Positions 1 through 7,717 of a stretch of 64,000 nucleotides of DNA are shown here, one piece after another (position 1 is the stretch's first letter; each line of letters begins with the position of its first letter). The stretch covers positions 62,001 through 126,000 of the forward strand of contig CAWIXS010000012.1 in NCBI GenBank assembly GCA_963840075.1. Direction: 5' to 3'. Position numbers and translations under genes: made by a program. Under the pieces are notes generated by a model. That model was given only the letters and a program-made list of their open reading frames with translations, searched no databases and was not told the DNA's origin. The DNA comes from AWTP1-13 sp963840075. Its GTDB lineage: Bacteria > Pseudomonadota > Alphaproteobacteria > Rhizobiales > Hyphomicrobiaceae.

Positions 1-576
1 GGACGGCGCTACGCGGAGGTCCAGGTGGACCAGGAGCGCCGGCAGGCTGTCGTCGTCTTCCACGGCACACGGCCCAGAGTGAAGAGCGACCTGACGACCG
101 ACGTGCTGGGCTTCATCGGTGTCGAGACCCGCTACTATCGCTGGGCCGCAGAGCTGGTGGCGCAGGTCGTGCGCGAGCATGAGGGGTTCGAGGTGCTTGC
201 CACGGGGCACTCGCTCGGCGGCGGGCTTGCCGTCTACGCCGTGTTGAAGAACCCCGGCGTGAAGGGCTTCGCCTTCAATCCTGCGGGGCTTGCATTGTTG
301 ACGTGGGCGGGCACCAGCGCGGCCGACCGGGAGCGCACCAACGCGGCTGTCACCGTGGTCTCGATCCGCAACGCCAGGCATATCGAGCCTGTCACCGCCA
401 TCTCGCTGGCGGGCCGCTCGGTGCTGCCGGGCCGCATCCTCGTGGTCGAGGTGGACGAGCCCAATACCGCGACGCTGCATGCCTCCAAGACGGTGGTAGC
501 GGCGCTGGAGCGCCTCGCCGCCACCCAGGCCGGCGGCGAGGTCTGCGAGGGCGATCTCGGCGTGCTGGCGGATTGA
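1..576 (+). CDS. lipase-like alpha/beta hydrolase, 5' end outside window
   Basis: The frame is open from the first base, so the gene begins upstream of the window and the GTG at 25 is probably internal. The visible part has FHGTR, the oxyanion-side motif of class 3 (Mbeg1/DUF2974-type) lipases, and GHSLGGGLA, the GxSxG nucleophile elbow with serine in the middle. A later Asp and His should complete the triad; the His is not certain. No signal peptide can be judged because the N-terminus is missing. It probably hydrolyses an ester, substrate unknown. It converges on selD with a 10-bp gap and has no evident link to selenium metabolism. Confidence 0.7.
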   Translation, partial: GRRYAEVQVDQERRQAVVVFHGTRPRVKSDLTTDVLGFIGVETRYYRWAAELVAQVVREHEGFEVLATGHSLGGGLAVYAVLKNPGVKGFAFNPAGLALLTWAGTSAADRERTNAAVTVVSIRNARHIEPVTAISLAGRSVLPGRILVVEVDEPNTATLHASKTVVAALERLAATQAGGEVCEGDLGVLAD

Positions 577-586
577 GCGCGGCCTC

Positions 587-1642
587 TCAGTGCGCGACCA
601 GGATGCCGGGGGAGCCGGAGGCAGCCCGCCCGATGACGCGCACGGCGGGATAGCCGGCCTCGCGGATGCGGCTCACGAGGGCGTCGGCACGTTCGGGCGC
701 GCAGGCGACCAGGAGACCGCCCGAGGTCTGCGGATCCGTCAGGAGATGCCGCTTCCAGTCGGGAAAGTCGGGTGGCAGCGCCACCTCGCTGCCGTAGCTC
801 GCCCAGTTGCGATGCGATGCGCCCGTAACGTGCCCCTCCTGGGCCAGCCGCGCCGCGCCGGAGAGCAGCGGCACGTCGGCGGCGCGAACCTCGATCGCCA
901 GCCTCGAGCCGCGCGCCATCTCCATGGCATGGCCGAGGACGCCGAAGCCCGTGACATCGGTGATGGCGTGCACGTCGGCCTCCTGCGCCAGCTCCGCACC
1001 GATGCGGTTGAGCAGCGTCGTGGTGGCGATCATCTCGGTGTAGCCCTCGGCGGGCAGGACGCCCTTCTTGATGGCGGCCGAATAGATGCCGACGCCGATC
1101 GCCTTGGTCAGGATCAGCGCGTCGCCGGCCCGCACCTCGGCGTTGCGGCGCACGTGCTCGGGGCGGCAGGTGCCGATCACGGCCAGACCGTAGACCGGCT
1201 CCGGGCAATCGATGGAATGCCCGCCGGCGACGGGGATGCCCGCAGCCGCGCACACCGCGGCCCCGCCCTTCAGGATCTCGCGCACCATGGCGGTCGAGAT
1301 CTTGTCGACGGGCATGCCGAGGATGGCCAGCGCTATGAGGGGCCGGCCGCCCATGGCATAGACGTCGGAGATGGCGTTGGTGGCGGCGATGCGCCCGAAA
1401 TCGAAGGGGTCGTCGACCATCGGCATGAAGAAATCGGTGGTGGCGATGATGCAGGTGCTCTCGTCGAGCTGCCACACCGCCGCGTCGTCGGCGGTCTCGG
1501 TGCCCACCAGGAGCTGCGCAAAGGGCGCGGTGACGGGCTGGTCGGCGAGCAGCTGCTGCAGCACCGAAGGGGCGAGCTTGCAGCCGCAGCCTCCGCCGTG
1601 CGCCAGGCTGGTCAGTCTGATGTCGGGAGCGGGAGCGTTCAT
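587..1642 (-). CDS. selD: selenide, water dikinase (selenophosphate synthetase)
   Basis: Makes selenophosphate from selenide and ATP, the selenium donor for SelA. The 351-residue length is normal for the family. Near residues 17-24 it has GGGCGCKLAP, matching the catalytic Cys/Sec-x-Lys site of E. coli SelD (GCGCK); this copy uses cysteine, so it does not itself need selenocysteine. Glycine-rich AIRS-type ATP-binding and C-terminal domains follow (TDVTGFGVLGHA, DPQTSGGLL). It lies 12 bp downstream of the cysteine desulfurase on the same strand, so the two probably form one transcript that mobilises selenium for the selA/selB/tRNA-Sec set on the other strand. Confidence 0.95.
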   Translation of the reverse strand: MNAPAPDIRLTSLAHGGGCGCKLAPSVLQQLLADQPVTAPFAQLLVGTETADDAAVWQLDESTCIIATTDFFMPMVDDPFDFGRIAATNAISDVYAMGGRPLIALAILGMPVDKISTAMVREILKGGAAVCAAAGIPVAGGHSIDCPEPVYGLAVIGTCRPEHVRRNAEVRAGDALILTKAIGVGIYSAAIKKGVLPAEGYTEMIATTTLLNRIGAELAQEADVHAITDVTGFGVLGHAMEMARGSRLAIEVRAADVPLLSGAARLAQEGHVTGASHRNWASYGSEVALPPDFPDWKRHLLTDPQTSGGLLVACAPERADALVSRIREAGYPAVRVIGRAASGSPGILVAH

Positions 1643-1654
1643 GGCCTCGTTCTC

Positions 1655-2803
1655 CTATCTGCGCGTGTTTGTCGGGCTCGTCTCGCGCGCCCGGCGCCAG
1701 GCACGCGCCAGGTCGAATGCGGCGCGCTCGACCTCAGAGCGTGTCGTCGAGCGCCCCAGCGACAGGCGAACAGCCCCCAGCGCCTTCTCGCGGCCGAGAC
1801 CGAGCGCGGTAAGGATCGCCGAGGGCTCCTCGCTGTCGGCGTGGCAGGCGGAGCCGGTCGAGGCCATCACCTCCGGGCAGTGCTCCAGGACGATCCGGCC
1901 CGACACGCCCGGAAACAGCAGGTTGAGCGTATTGGGCAGCCTTTGCTCGGGGTCGCCGACGAGCTCGAGACCCGGCACCTCGCGCTGCAGGAGCGCCAGC
2001 AGCGTGGAGGCATGCCCGGCCATGGCCTCGCGCGTTGCCTCCAGCACGCGGTGCGCCAGCGCGCAGGCAGCGCCCAGACCGACGATGAAGGCGACGTTCT
2101 CCGTTCCCGGCCGGCGCCCGTGCTCCTGTCCGGCCCCGACCAGGAGCGGCGGCAGGTCGAGGCCGGCGCGCATGTGGAGCGCGCCGATGCCCTTCGGCGC
2201 GTAGAGCTTGTGCCCGGCGATGGTGAGAAGATCGACGCCGAGGTCGGTGACACTTACGGGAATCTTGCCGACCGACTGCGCGGCATCCGCGTGCACCAGG
2301 GCGCCGCGGGCTTTGGCGGCGCGGGCGATCTCGCGCACCGGCTGCATCGTGCCGATCTCGTTCTGGGCGTGGATGACGGTGACGAGGGCCGTCGTCGCGC
2401 CGACGGCGGCCGCCACGCGATCCGCCGCAACGATGCCGTCGGGTGAGGCCGGCACCCGCGCGATGGCATGCCCGGCCCGCTCCAGCAGGCGGCAGCACGC
2501 GTCGGTGGCGGGATGCTCGATGTTGGTGGTGACGACGCCCGTGCGGCCCTTCTCGAGCGCGACGGCGCCGCGGATGGCGATGTTGGTCGCCTCGGTGGCG
2601 CCACCGGTGAAGACGATCTCCTGCGGCCGGGCGCCGATCAATTGGGCAACGTCCGCCCGGGCCTGCTCGACCGCCGCATGCGCCCGCCGTCCCAGGCCAT
2701 AGGCCGAGGACGGATTGCCGAACTCACCCTGCAGGTACGGCAGCATGGCGTCGAGCACCTGCGGGTCGACCGGCGTCGTCGCGTTGTAGTCGAGGTAGAT
2801 CAT
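1655..2803 (-). CDS. cysteine desulfurase (NifS/IscS-like), likely selenium delivery
   Basis: A PLP enzyme that removes sulfur (or selenium from selenocysteine) to give alanine and a persulfide or perselenide. 382 residues starting MIYLDYNATTP, typical of group I NifS/IscS. Visible motifs are HADAAQSVGKIP (PLP-contacting Asp region), AGHKLYAPKG (Schiff-base Lys) and TGSACHADSEEPS, whose Cys is the sulfur-accepting residue. The pairing with selD suggests it feeds SelD with selenium; this is inferred from context, not from residues. The ATG is followed upstream by a palindromic GAGGGGTCTGACCCCC block, which supplies the only purine-rich stretch in a position to act as ribosome binding site. Confidence 0.9.
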   Translation of the reverse strand: MIYLDYNATTPVDPQVLDAMLPYLQGEFGNPSSAYGLGRRAHAAVEQARADVAQLIGARPQEIVFTGGATEATNIAIRGAVALEKGRTGVVTTNIEHPATDACCRLLERAGHAIARVPASPDGIVAADRVAAAVGATTALVTVIHAQNEIGTMQPVREIARAAKARGALVHADAAQSVGKIPVSVTDLGVDLLTIAGHKLYAPKGIGALHMRAGLDLPPLLVGAGQEHGRRPGTENVAFIVGLGAACALAHRVLEATREAMAGHASTLLALLQREVPGLELVGDPEQRLPNTLNLLFPGVSGRIVLEHCPEVMASTGSACHADSEEPSAILTALGLGREKALGAVRLSLGRSTTRSEVERAAFDLARAWRRARETSPTNTRR

Positions 2804-2820
2804 GGGGGTCAGACCCCTCG
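2804..2820. repeat. palindromic element half, directly upstream of the desulfurase start
   Basis: GGGGGTCAGACCCCTCG, one arm of the GGGGTCAGACCCC family that recurs through the window. It abuts the ATG of the cysteine desulfurase, so it lies in that gene's 5' leader. No second arm of the long form is visible here. Confidence 0.75.
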
Positions 2821-2834
2821 CGTCAGAGCTCGTT

Positions 2835-2876
2835 CATTCTTGTACGCCCATTCTCGTACGCCCATTCTCGTACGTC
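2835..2876. repeat. three tandem 14-bp repeats
   Basis: Three head-to-tail copies of CATTCTCGTACGCC, with one or two mismatches in the first and last copies. They lie in the leader of the cysteine desulfurase-selD transcript. Each copy contains GTAC, and no regulator is recognised. The rest of the spacer to 2959 shows nothing else. Confidence 0.8.
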
Positions 2877-2959
2877 AGGCGAAAGGTCCGCCCCCCGCCT
2901 CAACAGCTCGATGGGCGCCACCGGTGAGGTGGCGCCCGCAGGCCAGCCCTGGAAACGCG

Positions 2960-3292
2960 CTAGGCGGCAACCTCGCGCGACGTGATCGTATACCTGAACG
3001 TATCCGGGTCGAGGCTGTCGAGCCGCCCCGCGGCCGTCTCGGCCTGCGGATACATCAGGAACTCGAGCGTCGGGCCCCCGGCGCCGGGCAGGACGAGGTC
3101 GCGCGCGACGTTGTAGGCGAGCCAGTTGCCCTCCCAGGAGCCCAGCAGCGCGTTGCGTGCGGCCACGACCTTCGGGTCGGTGAGCGCCAGGTTGCCGGGC
3201 GGCTCCTCCAGCACCACCTTGCGCACGTCGGCGGGGTCGACCGGCACCCAGCCGAAACCGGTGAGGAACACCTCGGCCCGGCAGTGCTTGTC
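2960..3292 (-). pseudogene. C-terminal remnant of a transglutaminase-like protein
   Basis: About 110 residues beginning HCRAEVFLTGFGWVPVDP, the end of the transglutaminase-like (papain-fold) core around its catalytic His, followed by the family's usual C-terminus (DPADVRKVVLEEPPGN, FLMYPQAETA, LDPDTFRYTI). Everything upstream is missing, including the catalytic Cys. The frame runs back only to a stop near 3333 with no recognisable start, so this is a cut gene. It adjoins the remnant of an unrelated TlpA-like gene. Confidence 0.75.
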
Positions 3293-3337
3293 ATGCTCTT
3301 TTTCTCCTCCCAGTGCAGTAACAGTGCAGGTTGGTTT

Positions 3338-3526
3338 TCATTCCGGCCCGCCGACGCGCTCGATCGCCGCCAGGATATCGGGCTGCAACCAGTCGACATC
3401 GCCTTCCACGGAGAGCCGCACGACGCGTTTGCGATCGAGCACGAATGTCGTCGGCAGGATGCTGACGCCCCATGCTTTGGTGACGGCGCGGTCAATGTCG
3501 AGGAGCACGGGGAAGCTGACCTCGAC
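3338..3526 (-). pseudogene. C-terminal remnant of a TlpA/ResA-like thioredoxin-fold protein
   Basis: About 62 residues reading FPVLLDIDRAVTKAWGV, SILPTTFVLDRKRVVRL and DWLQPDILAAIERV, the second half of a TlpA/AlkD-type redoxin domain including its cis-Pro segment (LPTTF). The N-terminal half with the CxxC active site is absent. Homology stops near 3527, where the plus-strand fdoH remnant begins, so the two truncated genes meet tail-out at an abrupt junction. Confidence 0.7.
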
Positions 3527-3530
3527 CGCA

Positions 3531-3818
3531 GAACGTCTCGAGGAAACGGGCCTCTATGACCCGCCGGACGTCGGCGGCACGCACGTGATGTACGTGCTGC
3601 AGCACGCGGACCAGCCGGGGCTCTACTCCGGGCTGCCCAACAACCCGCGCATCAGCCGCCTCGTCGAGGCCTGGAAGGGCATCGGCAAGTATGCGGGGCT
3701 GGCCCTAATCGGCCTGACCGCAGCAGCCGGCGTCATCCATCACCTGTTGCAGGGTCCGAACCGGGTCACCCGGGAGGACGAGGACAACGCGGATCGCCTC
3801 GCGGGAGGTGGCAGATGA
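3531..3818 (+). pseudogene. fdoH: C-terminal remnant of formate dehydrogenase beta subunit (FdoH/FdnH)
   Basis: The final 95 residues of the iron-sulfur subunit: GLYDPPDVGGTHVMYVLQ is the conserved stretch after the last ferredoxin clusters, followed by HADQPGLYSGLPNNP and a single membrane anchor (YAGLALIGLTAAAGVIHHLL). The four [4Fe-4S] motifs that should precede this, about 200 residues, are absent; the sequence changes to an unrelated gene near 3530. It overlaps fdoI by ATGA. Together with fdoI and fdhE it shows that a complete fdoGHI-fdhE operon once lay here, or still does if the junction is an assembly error. Confidence 0.85.
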
Positions 3819-4523
3819 GCGAGACGAGCGACCCCGGCAAGGGCGGCGGGCACGTTCGCGTGCCGCGCTACTCGGGCAGCGCCCGGATCAATCACTGGAT
3901 CGTGGCGACCACCTTCGTCCTGCTTCTGGTGAGCGGCCTGTCGCTGTTCCACCCCAGCCTCTATCCGCTCACCGCCCTGTTCGGCGGAGGGGCGGTGGTG
4001 CGCTGGCTGCACCCCGTCCTCGGGCTCGTCCTGTCCGTGGCATTCCTCGGGCTGTTCCTGCGCTTTCTTCGTGCCGAATCTGCCCGAGTTCACCGACTTC
4101 CAGTGGCTGGCCCGCATCAGGCACGTGCTCTCGGGCAACGACCAGTATCTGCCCGAGATCGGCAAGTACAACGCCGGCCAGAAGTTCGTGTTCTGGTCGC
4201 AGTTCTTGCTGGTGGGCACGCTGCTCGTCACCGGCATCGGCCTCTGGGAGCAGGGTCTCGGCTGGTTCGAGAACCTGCTCGGCTTCAAGGTCACCATCGA
4301 GCAGAAGCGCTGGGCGGCGGTGATCCATGCGGCGGCCGCGGTGCTTGCCATCGTCATCTGGATCATCCACGTCTATGCGGCGATCTGGGTGCGTGGCACG
4401 CTCAGCGCCATGACGCGCGGATCGGTCACCGGCGGCTGGGGCTGGCGCCACCACCGCAAGTGGCTGCGCAAGGAAGTGGCCAGGGGCGAGGTCGAGAAGC
4501 CCAAGGTGACGGCTGCGGAATAG
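3815..4523 (+). CDS. fdoI: formate dehydrogenase cytochrome b556 (gamma) subunit, apparent frameshift
   Basis: Membrane subunit that takes electrons from FdoH to quinone through two b-type hemes. Four membrane helices are visible with the usual histidines: ARINHWIVATTF, VRWLHPVLG, AAVIHAAAAV and WIIHVYAAIW. The signature GKYNAGQKFVFW is also present. The protein reads in one frame to about residue 85 (4065) and then continues in another (FFVPNLPEFTDFQW), so a single-base indel lies at about 4062-4072. Length of about 235 residues when joined is normal. Start ATG overlaps the fdoH stop. A real mutation or a sequencing error are both possible. Confidence 0.85.
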
Positions 4524-4560
4524 CAGCAAGTCTGAGTCCTATCCTCGGTTCGAGGTGCAC

Positions 4561-5476
4561 ATGTCCGAAGGTACCGGCCCGACACCGGGTCTGTTGAGCA
4601 TCGGGGAGGAGGCGAAGCCACCCTTCGCCGTCCTCCCCGATCTGGCTCATCTCTTCCTCAACCGCTCCAAGCGCTTCGCTGCGCTGGCCGCGGGCCACGA
4701 GCTGGGGCCCTACCTCGGCTTCCTGGCCGCCGTCACGCACGCCCAGCACGACATCCAGGCGCACCTGCCGCAGCCGGCCCTGCCGCCCTTCGAGCGCATC
4801 GGCCAGGCGCTGGAGCACGGCATGCCGCCGGTCTCGTACGCCCTGTTCGAGCCCGACGCCGCCGCTCGCCGCGATCGACCTGCTGCTCGAGCGGCTCGCC
4901 GGTGCGGAGGTGCCGCCCGAGACGGCCGCCTCCATCGCAGGGCTGCGCGCGGCAGCCCCGGACGACCGGCGCCGCCTGGCCTCCGCCGTCCTCGGAGACG
5001 ACGCCGAGTCCGCCGGCGATCCGGCCCGGCGCGCGCTGCTCGGCGCCGGCCTCCAGGTGCACTTCGCGCGGGTCGCCGCCCAGCTCGCGGCCGGGGACCT
5101 CCAGCCGGTTGCCGACGGGGCCTGCCCCGTCTGCGGCAGCCCGCCGATGACGAGCTCCATCGTCGGCTGGCCCAGGGCCCACAACACGCGCTTCTGCGCC
5201 TGCTCGCTGTGCGGCACGATGTGGAGCGTCGTGCGCGTCAAGTGCGTGCTGTGCAGCTCGACAGAGCGCATCTCCTTCCGCGAGATCGAGGGCAGGTCCA
5301 CCGTCAAGGCCGAGGTCTGCGAGACTTGCCGCAGCTACGTCAAGGTGCTCTACCAGGTGAACGACCCCGCGCTCGACCCGATGGCGGACGACGTGGCGAC
5401 CGTTGGCCTCGACATGCTGCTCGCCGAGGAGGGCTGGAAACGCGGCGGCCACAACCCGTTTCTCCTCGGCTACTGA
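4561..5476 (+). CDS. fdhE: formate dehydrogenase accessory protein FdhE, apparent frameshift
   Basis: Iron-binding maturation factor for respiratory formate dehydrogenase. The diagnostic cysteine pairs are present in order: CPVC, CSLC, CVLC and CETC, in the rubredoxin-like C-terminal half, ending GGHNPFLLGY. The N-terminal helical half (PDLAHLFLNRSKRFAALA) reads in a different frame; the switch falls at about 4850-4862, where one frame gives FEPDA and the other PLAAIDLLLERL. Joined length of about 305 residues fits the family. I chose ATG 4561 over the GTG at 4555 because GAGG precedes it. It follows fdoI by 37 bp and precedes selA by 5 bp. Confidence 0.88.
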
Positions 5477-5481
5477 GCGCC

Positions 5482-6930
5482 ATGAACGACAGCCGCACCA
5501 TCGCCCTGGCCGGGCTACCGTCCGTAGACCAGGTGCTGCGCACGCCGGTTGCCGCCGCGGCAATCGCCCGCTTCGGACGGGCGGCCACCACCGATGCCGT
5601 GCGCCGGGCGGTCGCAGCTGTCCGCGAGAGCGCGCGCAACGGCGGTGCGGCGTCGCTGCCCGACGCTCCGGCCATTGCCGCCGGTGCTGTGCGGATCCTG
5701 GACGCGGACAGCGCCCCGAGCCTGCGCCGCGTCTTCAATCTCACGGGCACGGTGTTGCACACCAATCTGGGCCGCGCGGTGCTGCCCGAGGCGGCCATTG
5801 CCGCGGCGGTCGATGCCATGCGCTCGGCCGTCGCGCTCGAGTTCGACGTGGGCGGCGCGGCGCGCGGCGAGCGCGATGACCACGTGCGCGGCCTGATCCG
5901 CGAGCTGACGGGCGCCGAGGACGCCGCCATCGTCAACAACAACGCCGCCGCCGTGCTGCTCGTCCTCAACACGCTGGCGGGCGGCAGGGACGCCATCGTC
6001 TCGCGCGGCGAGCTGATCGAGATCGGCGGCGCGTTCCGGCTGCCCGACATCATGGCCCGCGCCGGCGCCCGGCTGGTCGAGGTCGGCACCACGAACCGCA
6101 CGCATCTGAAGGACTACCGCGAGGCGGTGAGCGAGGCCACCGGAGCCATCCTCAAGGCCCACACGTCGAACTATCTGATCCAGGGCTTCACGAAAGCCGT
6201 CCCCGCCCCCGAGCTGGCGGCCTTGGCGCGCGAGCACAACGTGCCCTTCGTCCACGACCTCGGCTCCGGCGCGCTCGTCGATCTGGAGCGCTGGGGCCTC
6301 AAGCCCGAGCCCACAGTGCGGGCTGCGCTGGCCGATGGCGCCGACCTCGTCACCTTCTCCGGCGACAAGCTTCTGGGCGGGCCGCAGGCGGGCGTCATCG
6401 CCGGCCGCAAGGATCTCGTCGCCCGCGTTGCCAGGAACCCCATGAAGCGCGCGCTGCGCCTCGACAAGATCCGCCTTGCGGCGCTGGAGGCCACCCTCAA
6501 GCTCTATCGCGACACGGACCGGCTGCCCCAGACCCTGCCGACTTTGCGCTGGCTCGTGCGCTCGCGCGCCGACATCGCCGCAGCCGCGGCCCGGCTGAGC
6601 GGGAAGGTTGTGGCGGCCGTGGGAAGCGGCTTCAGCGTGGCAGTCACGGAATGCGCGAGCCAGATCGGCTCGGGGGCGCTGCCGCTGGAGACCTTGCCCA
6701 GCGCCGGCCTCGTCATATCTCCCGTGGGCCGCAAGGGCGCGGGGACCAGGCTCGAGGCGCTCGCCGCCGGCTTCCGCAGCCTGCCGGTCCCGGTGATCGG
6801 CTACATCAGGGAGGGAGCGCTCGTCCTCGACCTGCGCTGCCTCGACGACGAGGCCGGCTTCGTGGCCCAGCTGTCCCGGCTGCAGGCCGCGCCGAGCAAC
6901 AAGACGGAGGGGCCACATGCTCCGACGTAG
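5482..6930 (+). CDS. selA: L-seryl-tRNA(Sec) selenium transferase
   Basis: PLP enzyme that converts Ser-tRNA(Sec) to Sec-tRNA(Sec) with selenophosphate. 482 residues, normal for bacterial SelA. The N-terminal tRNA-binding domain opens with LPSVDQVLRTP; the fold-type I core has FNLTGTVLHTNLGRAVLP, IVNNNAAAVLL and TFSGDKLLGGPQAG, where the Lys in GDKLLGGPQ binds PLP. ATG 5482 lies 5 bp after the fdhE stop. Its end overlaps the Sel1-repeat gene by 14 bp. The tight chain fdoI-fdhE-selA-Sel1-selB suggests co-expression of selenocysteine synthesis with the formate dehydrogenase that uses it. Confidence 0.96.
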   Translation: MNDSRTIALAGLPSVDQVLRTPVAAAAIARFGRAATTDAVRRAVAAVRESARNGGAASLPDAPAIAAGAVRILDADSAPSLRRVFNLTGTVLHTNLGRAVLPEAAIAAAVDAMRSAVALEFDVGGAARGERDDHVRGLIRELTGAEDAAIVNNNAAAVLLVLNTLAGGRDAIVSRGELIEIGGAFRLPDIMARAGARLVEVGTTNRTHLKDYREAVSEATGAILKAHTSNYLIQGFTKAVPAPELAALAREHNVPFVHDLGSGALVDLERWGLKPEPTVRAALADGADLVTFSGDKLLGGPQAGVIAGRKDLVARVARNPMKRALRLDKIRLAALEATLKLYRDTDRLPQTLPTLRWLVRSRADIAAAAARLSGKVVAAVGSGFSVAVTECASQIGSGALPLETLPSAGLVISPVGRKGAGTRLEALAAGFRSLPVPVIGYIREGALVLDLRCLDDEAGFVAQLSRLQAAPSNKTEGPHAPT

Positions 6931-7717
6931 CACCGCGCCCGCGCAGCCGGCAGCCGCGCACGATGCAACCGTGGAGGACATGGCGGTTGCGGCCCATGCG
7001 GCGGCAAGCCAGGACTGGGACGCCGCGCTCGCGATCTGGGTGCGCTACGCCCACGCGGGCAACGGGCGCGCCCAGGCCGAGATCGGCCGCTGCTTCGTCC
7101 AGGGCTGGGGCGTGGCGCGCGATCCCGAGCTTGCCCTGACGTGGCTGACGCTGGCCGCCAAGGGCGGCGATGCGCTCGGCCAGCACCTCCTGGGCGACTT
7201 CTACTTCAACGGCGAGGACGGCACGCCCAACCGCTCCATCGCCGAGGAATGGTACGCCCGCGCCGCCAGGCAGGGCGAGCCCCAGGCCCAGGACATGCTC
7301 TCCTGGATGCTCGCAGACGCCGATCACAGGAAGCCCGACCACAAGGAAGCCATGCACTGGGCCCTCGAGGCCGCCGGGCAGGGTGTCGCCGCCTCCATGA
7401 CCCGCATCGGCCTCCTCTACAACAACGCGCTGGGCGTCGAGCGCGACACCGAGGCCGCAGCCAGGTGGTGGCACAAGGCGGCGCTCCTCGGCGACGCCGA
7501 CGGCCAGGCCATGCTGGGCGCGGCCCACCATCTGGGCGCCGGCGTGGAGCGCGACCGCGTGGCGGCGCTCGCATGGCTCACTCGGGCGCGCGCGGCGCGC
7601 AGCGCATTCGCCGACCATTTCTATCATGCCGTGCGCGAGGGCTGCACGCCGGAGGAGCAGCGCGAGGCGGAGCACCGTGCAAGCCTCCCCCTGGAAGCCG
7701 GGGAGGTGGCGCCATGA
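6917..7717 (+). CDS. Sel1-like (TPR) repeat protein between selA and selB
   Basis: 266 residues made of about five Sel1-like repeats, for example AEIGRCFVQGWGVARDPELA, LLGDFYFNGEDGTPNRSIA and MLGAAHHLGAGVERDRVAA, each an alpha-alpha hairpin with the A..G..Y..G.GV..D pattern. No signal peptide is evident, so it is probably a cytoplasmic scaffold. It overlaps selA by 14 bp and selB by 4 bp (ATGA), so it is translationally coupled to both. The position suggests a part in selenocysteine insertion or formate dehydrogenase assembly, but no such role follows from the sequence. Confidence 0.85.
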   Translation: MLRRSTAPAQPAAAHDATVEDMAVAAHAAASQDWDAALAIWVRYAHAGNGRAQAEIGRCFVQGWGVARDPELALTWLTLAAKGGDALGQHLLGDFYFNGEDGTPNRSIAEEWYARAARQGEPQAQDMLSWMLADADHRKPDHKEAMHWALEAAGQGVAASMTRIGLLYNNALGVERDTEAAARWWHKAALLGDADGQAMLGAAHHLGAGVERDRVAALAWLTRARAARSAFADHFYHAVREGCTPEEQREAEHRASLPLEAGEVAP

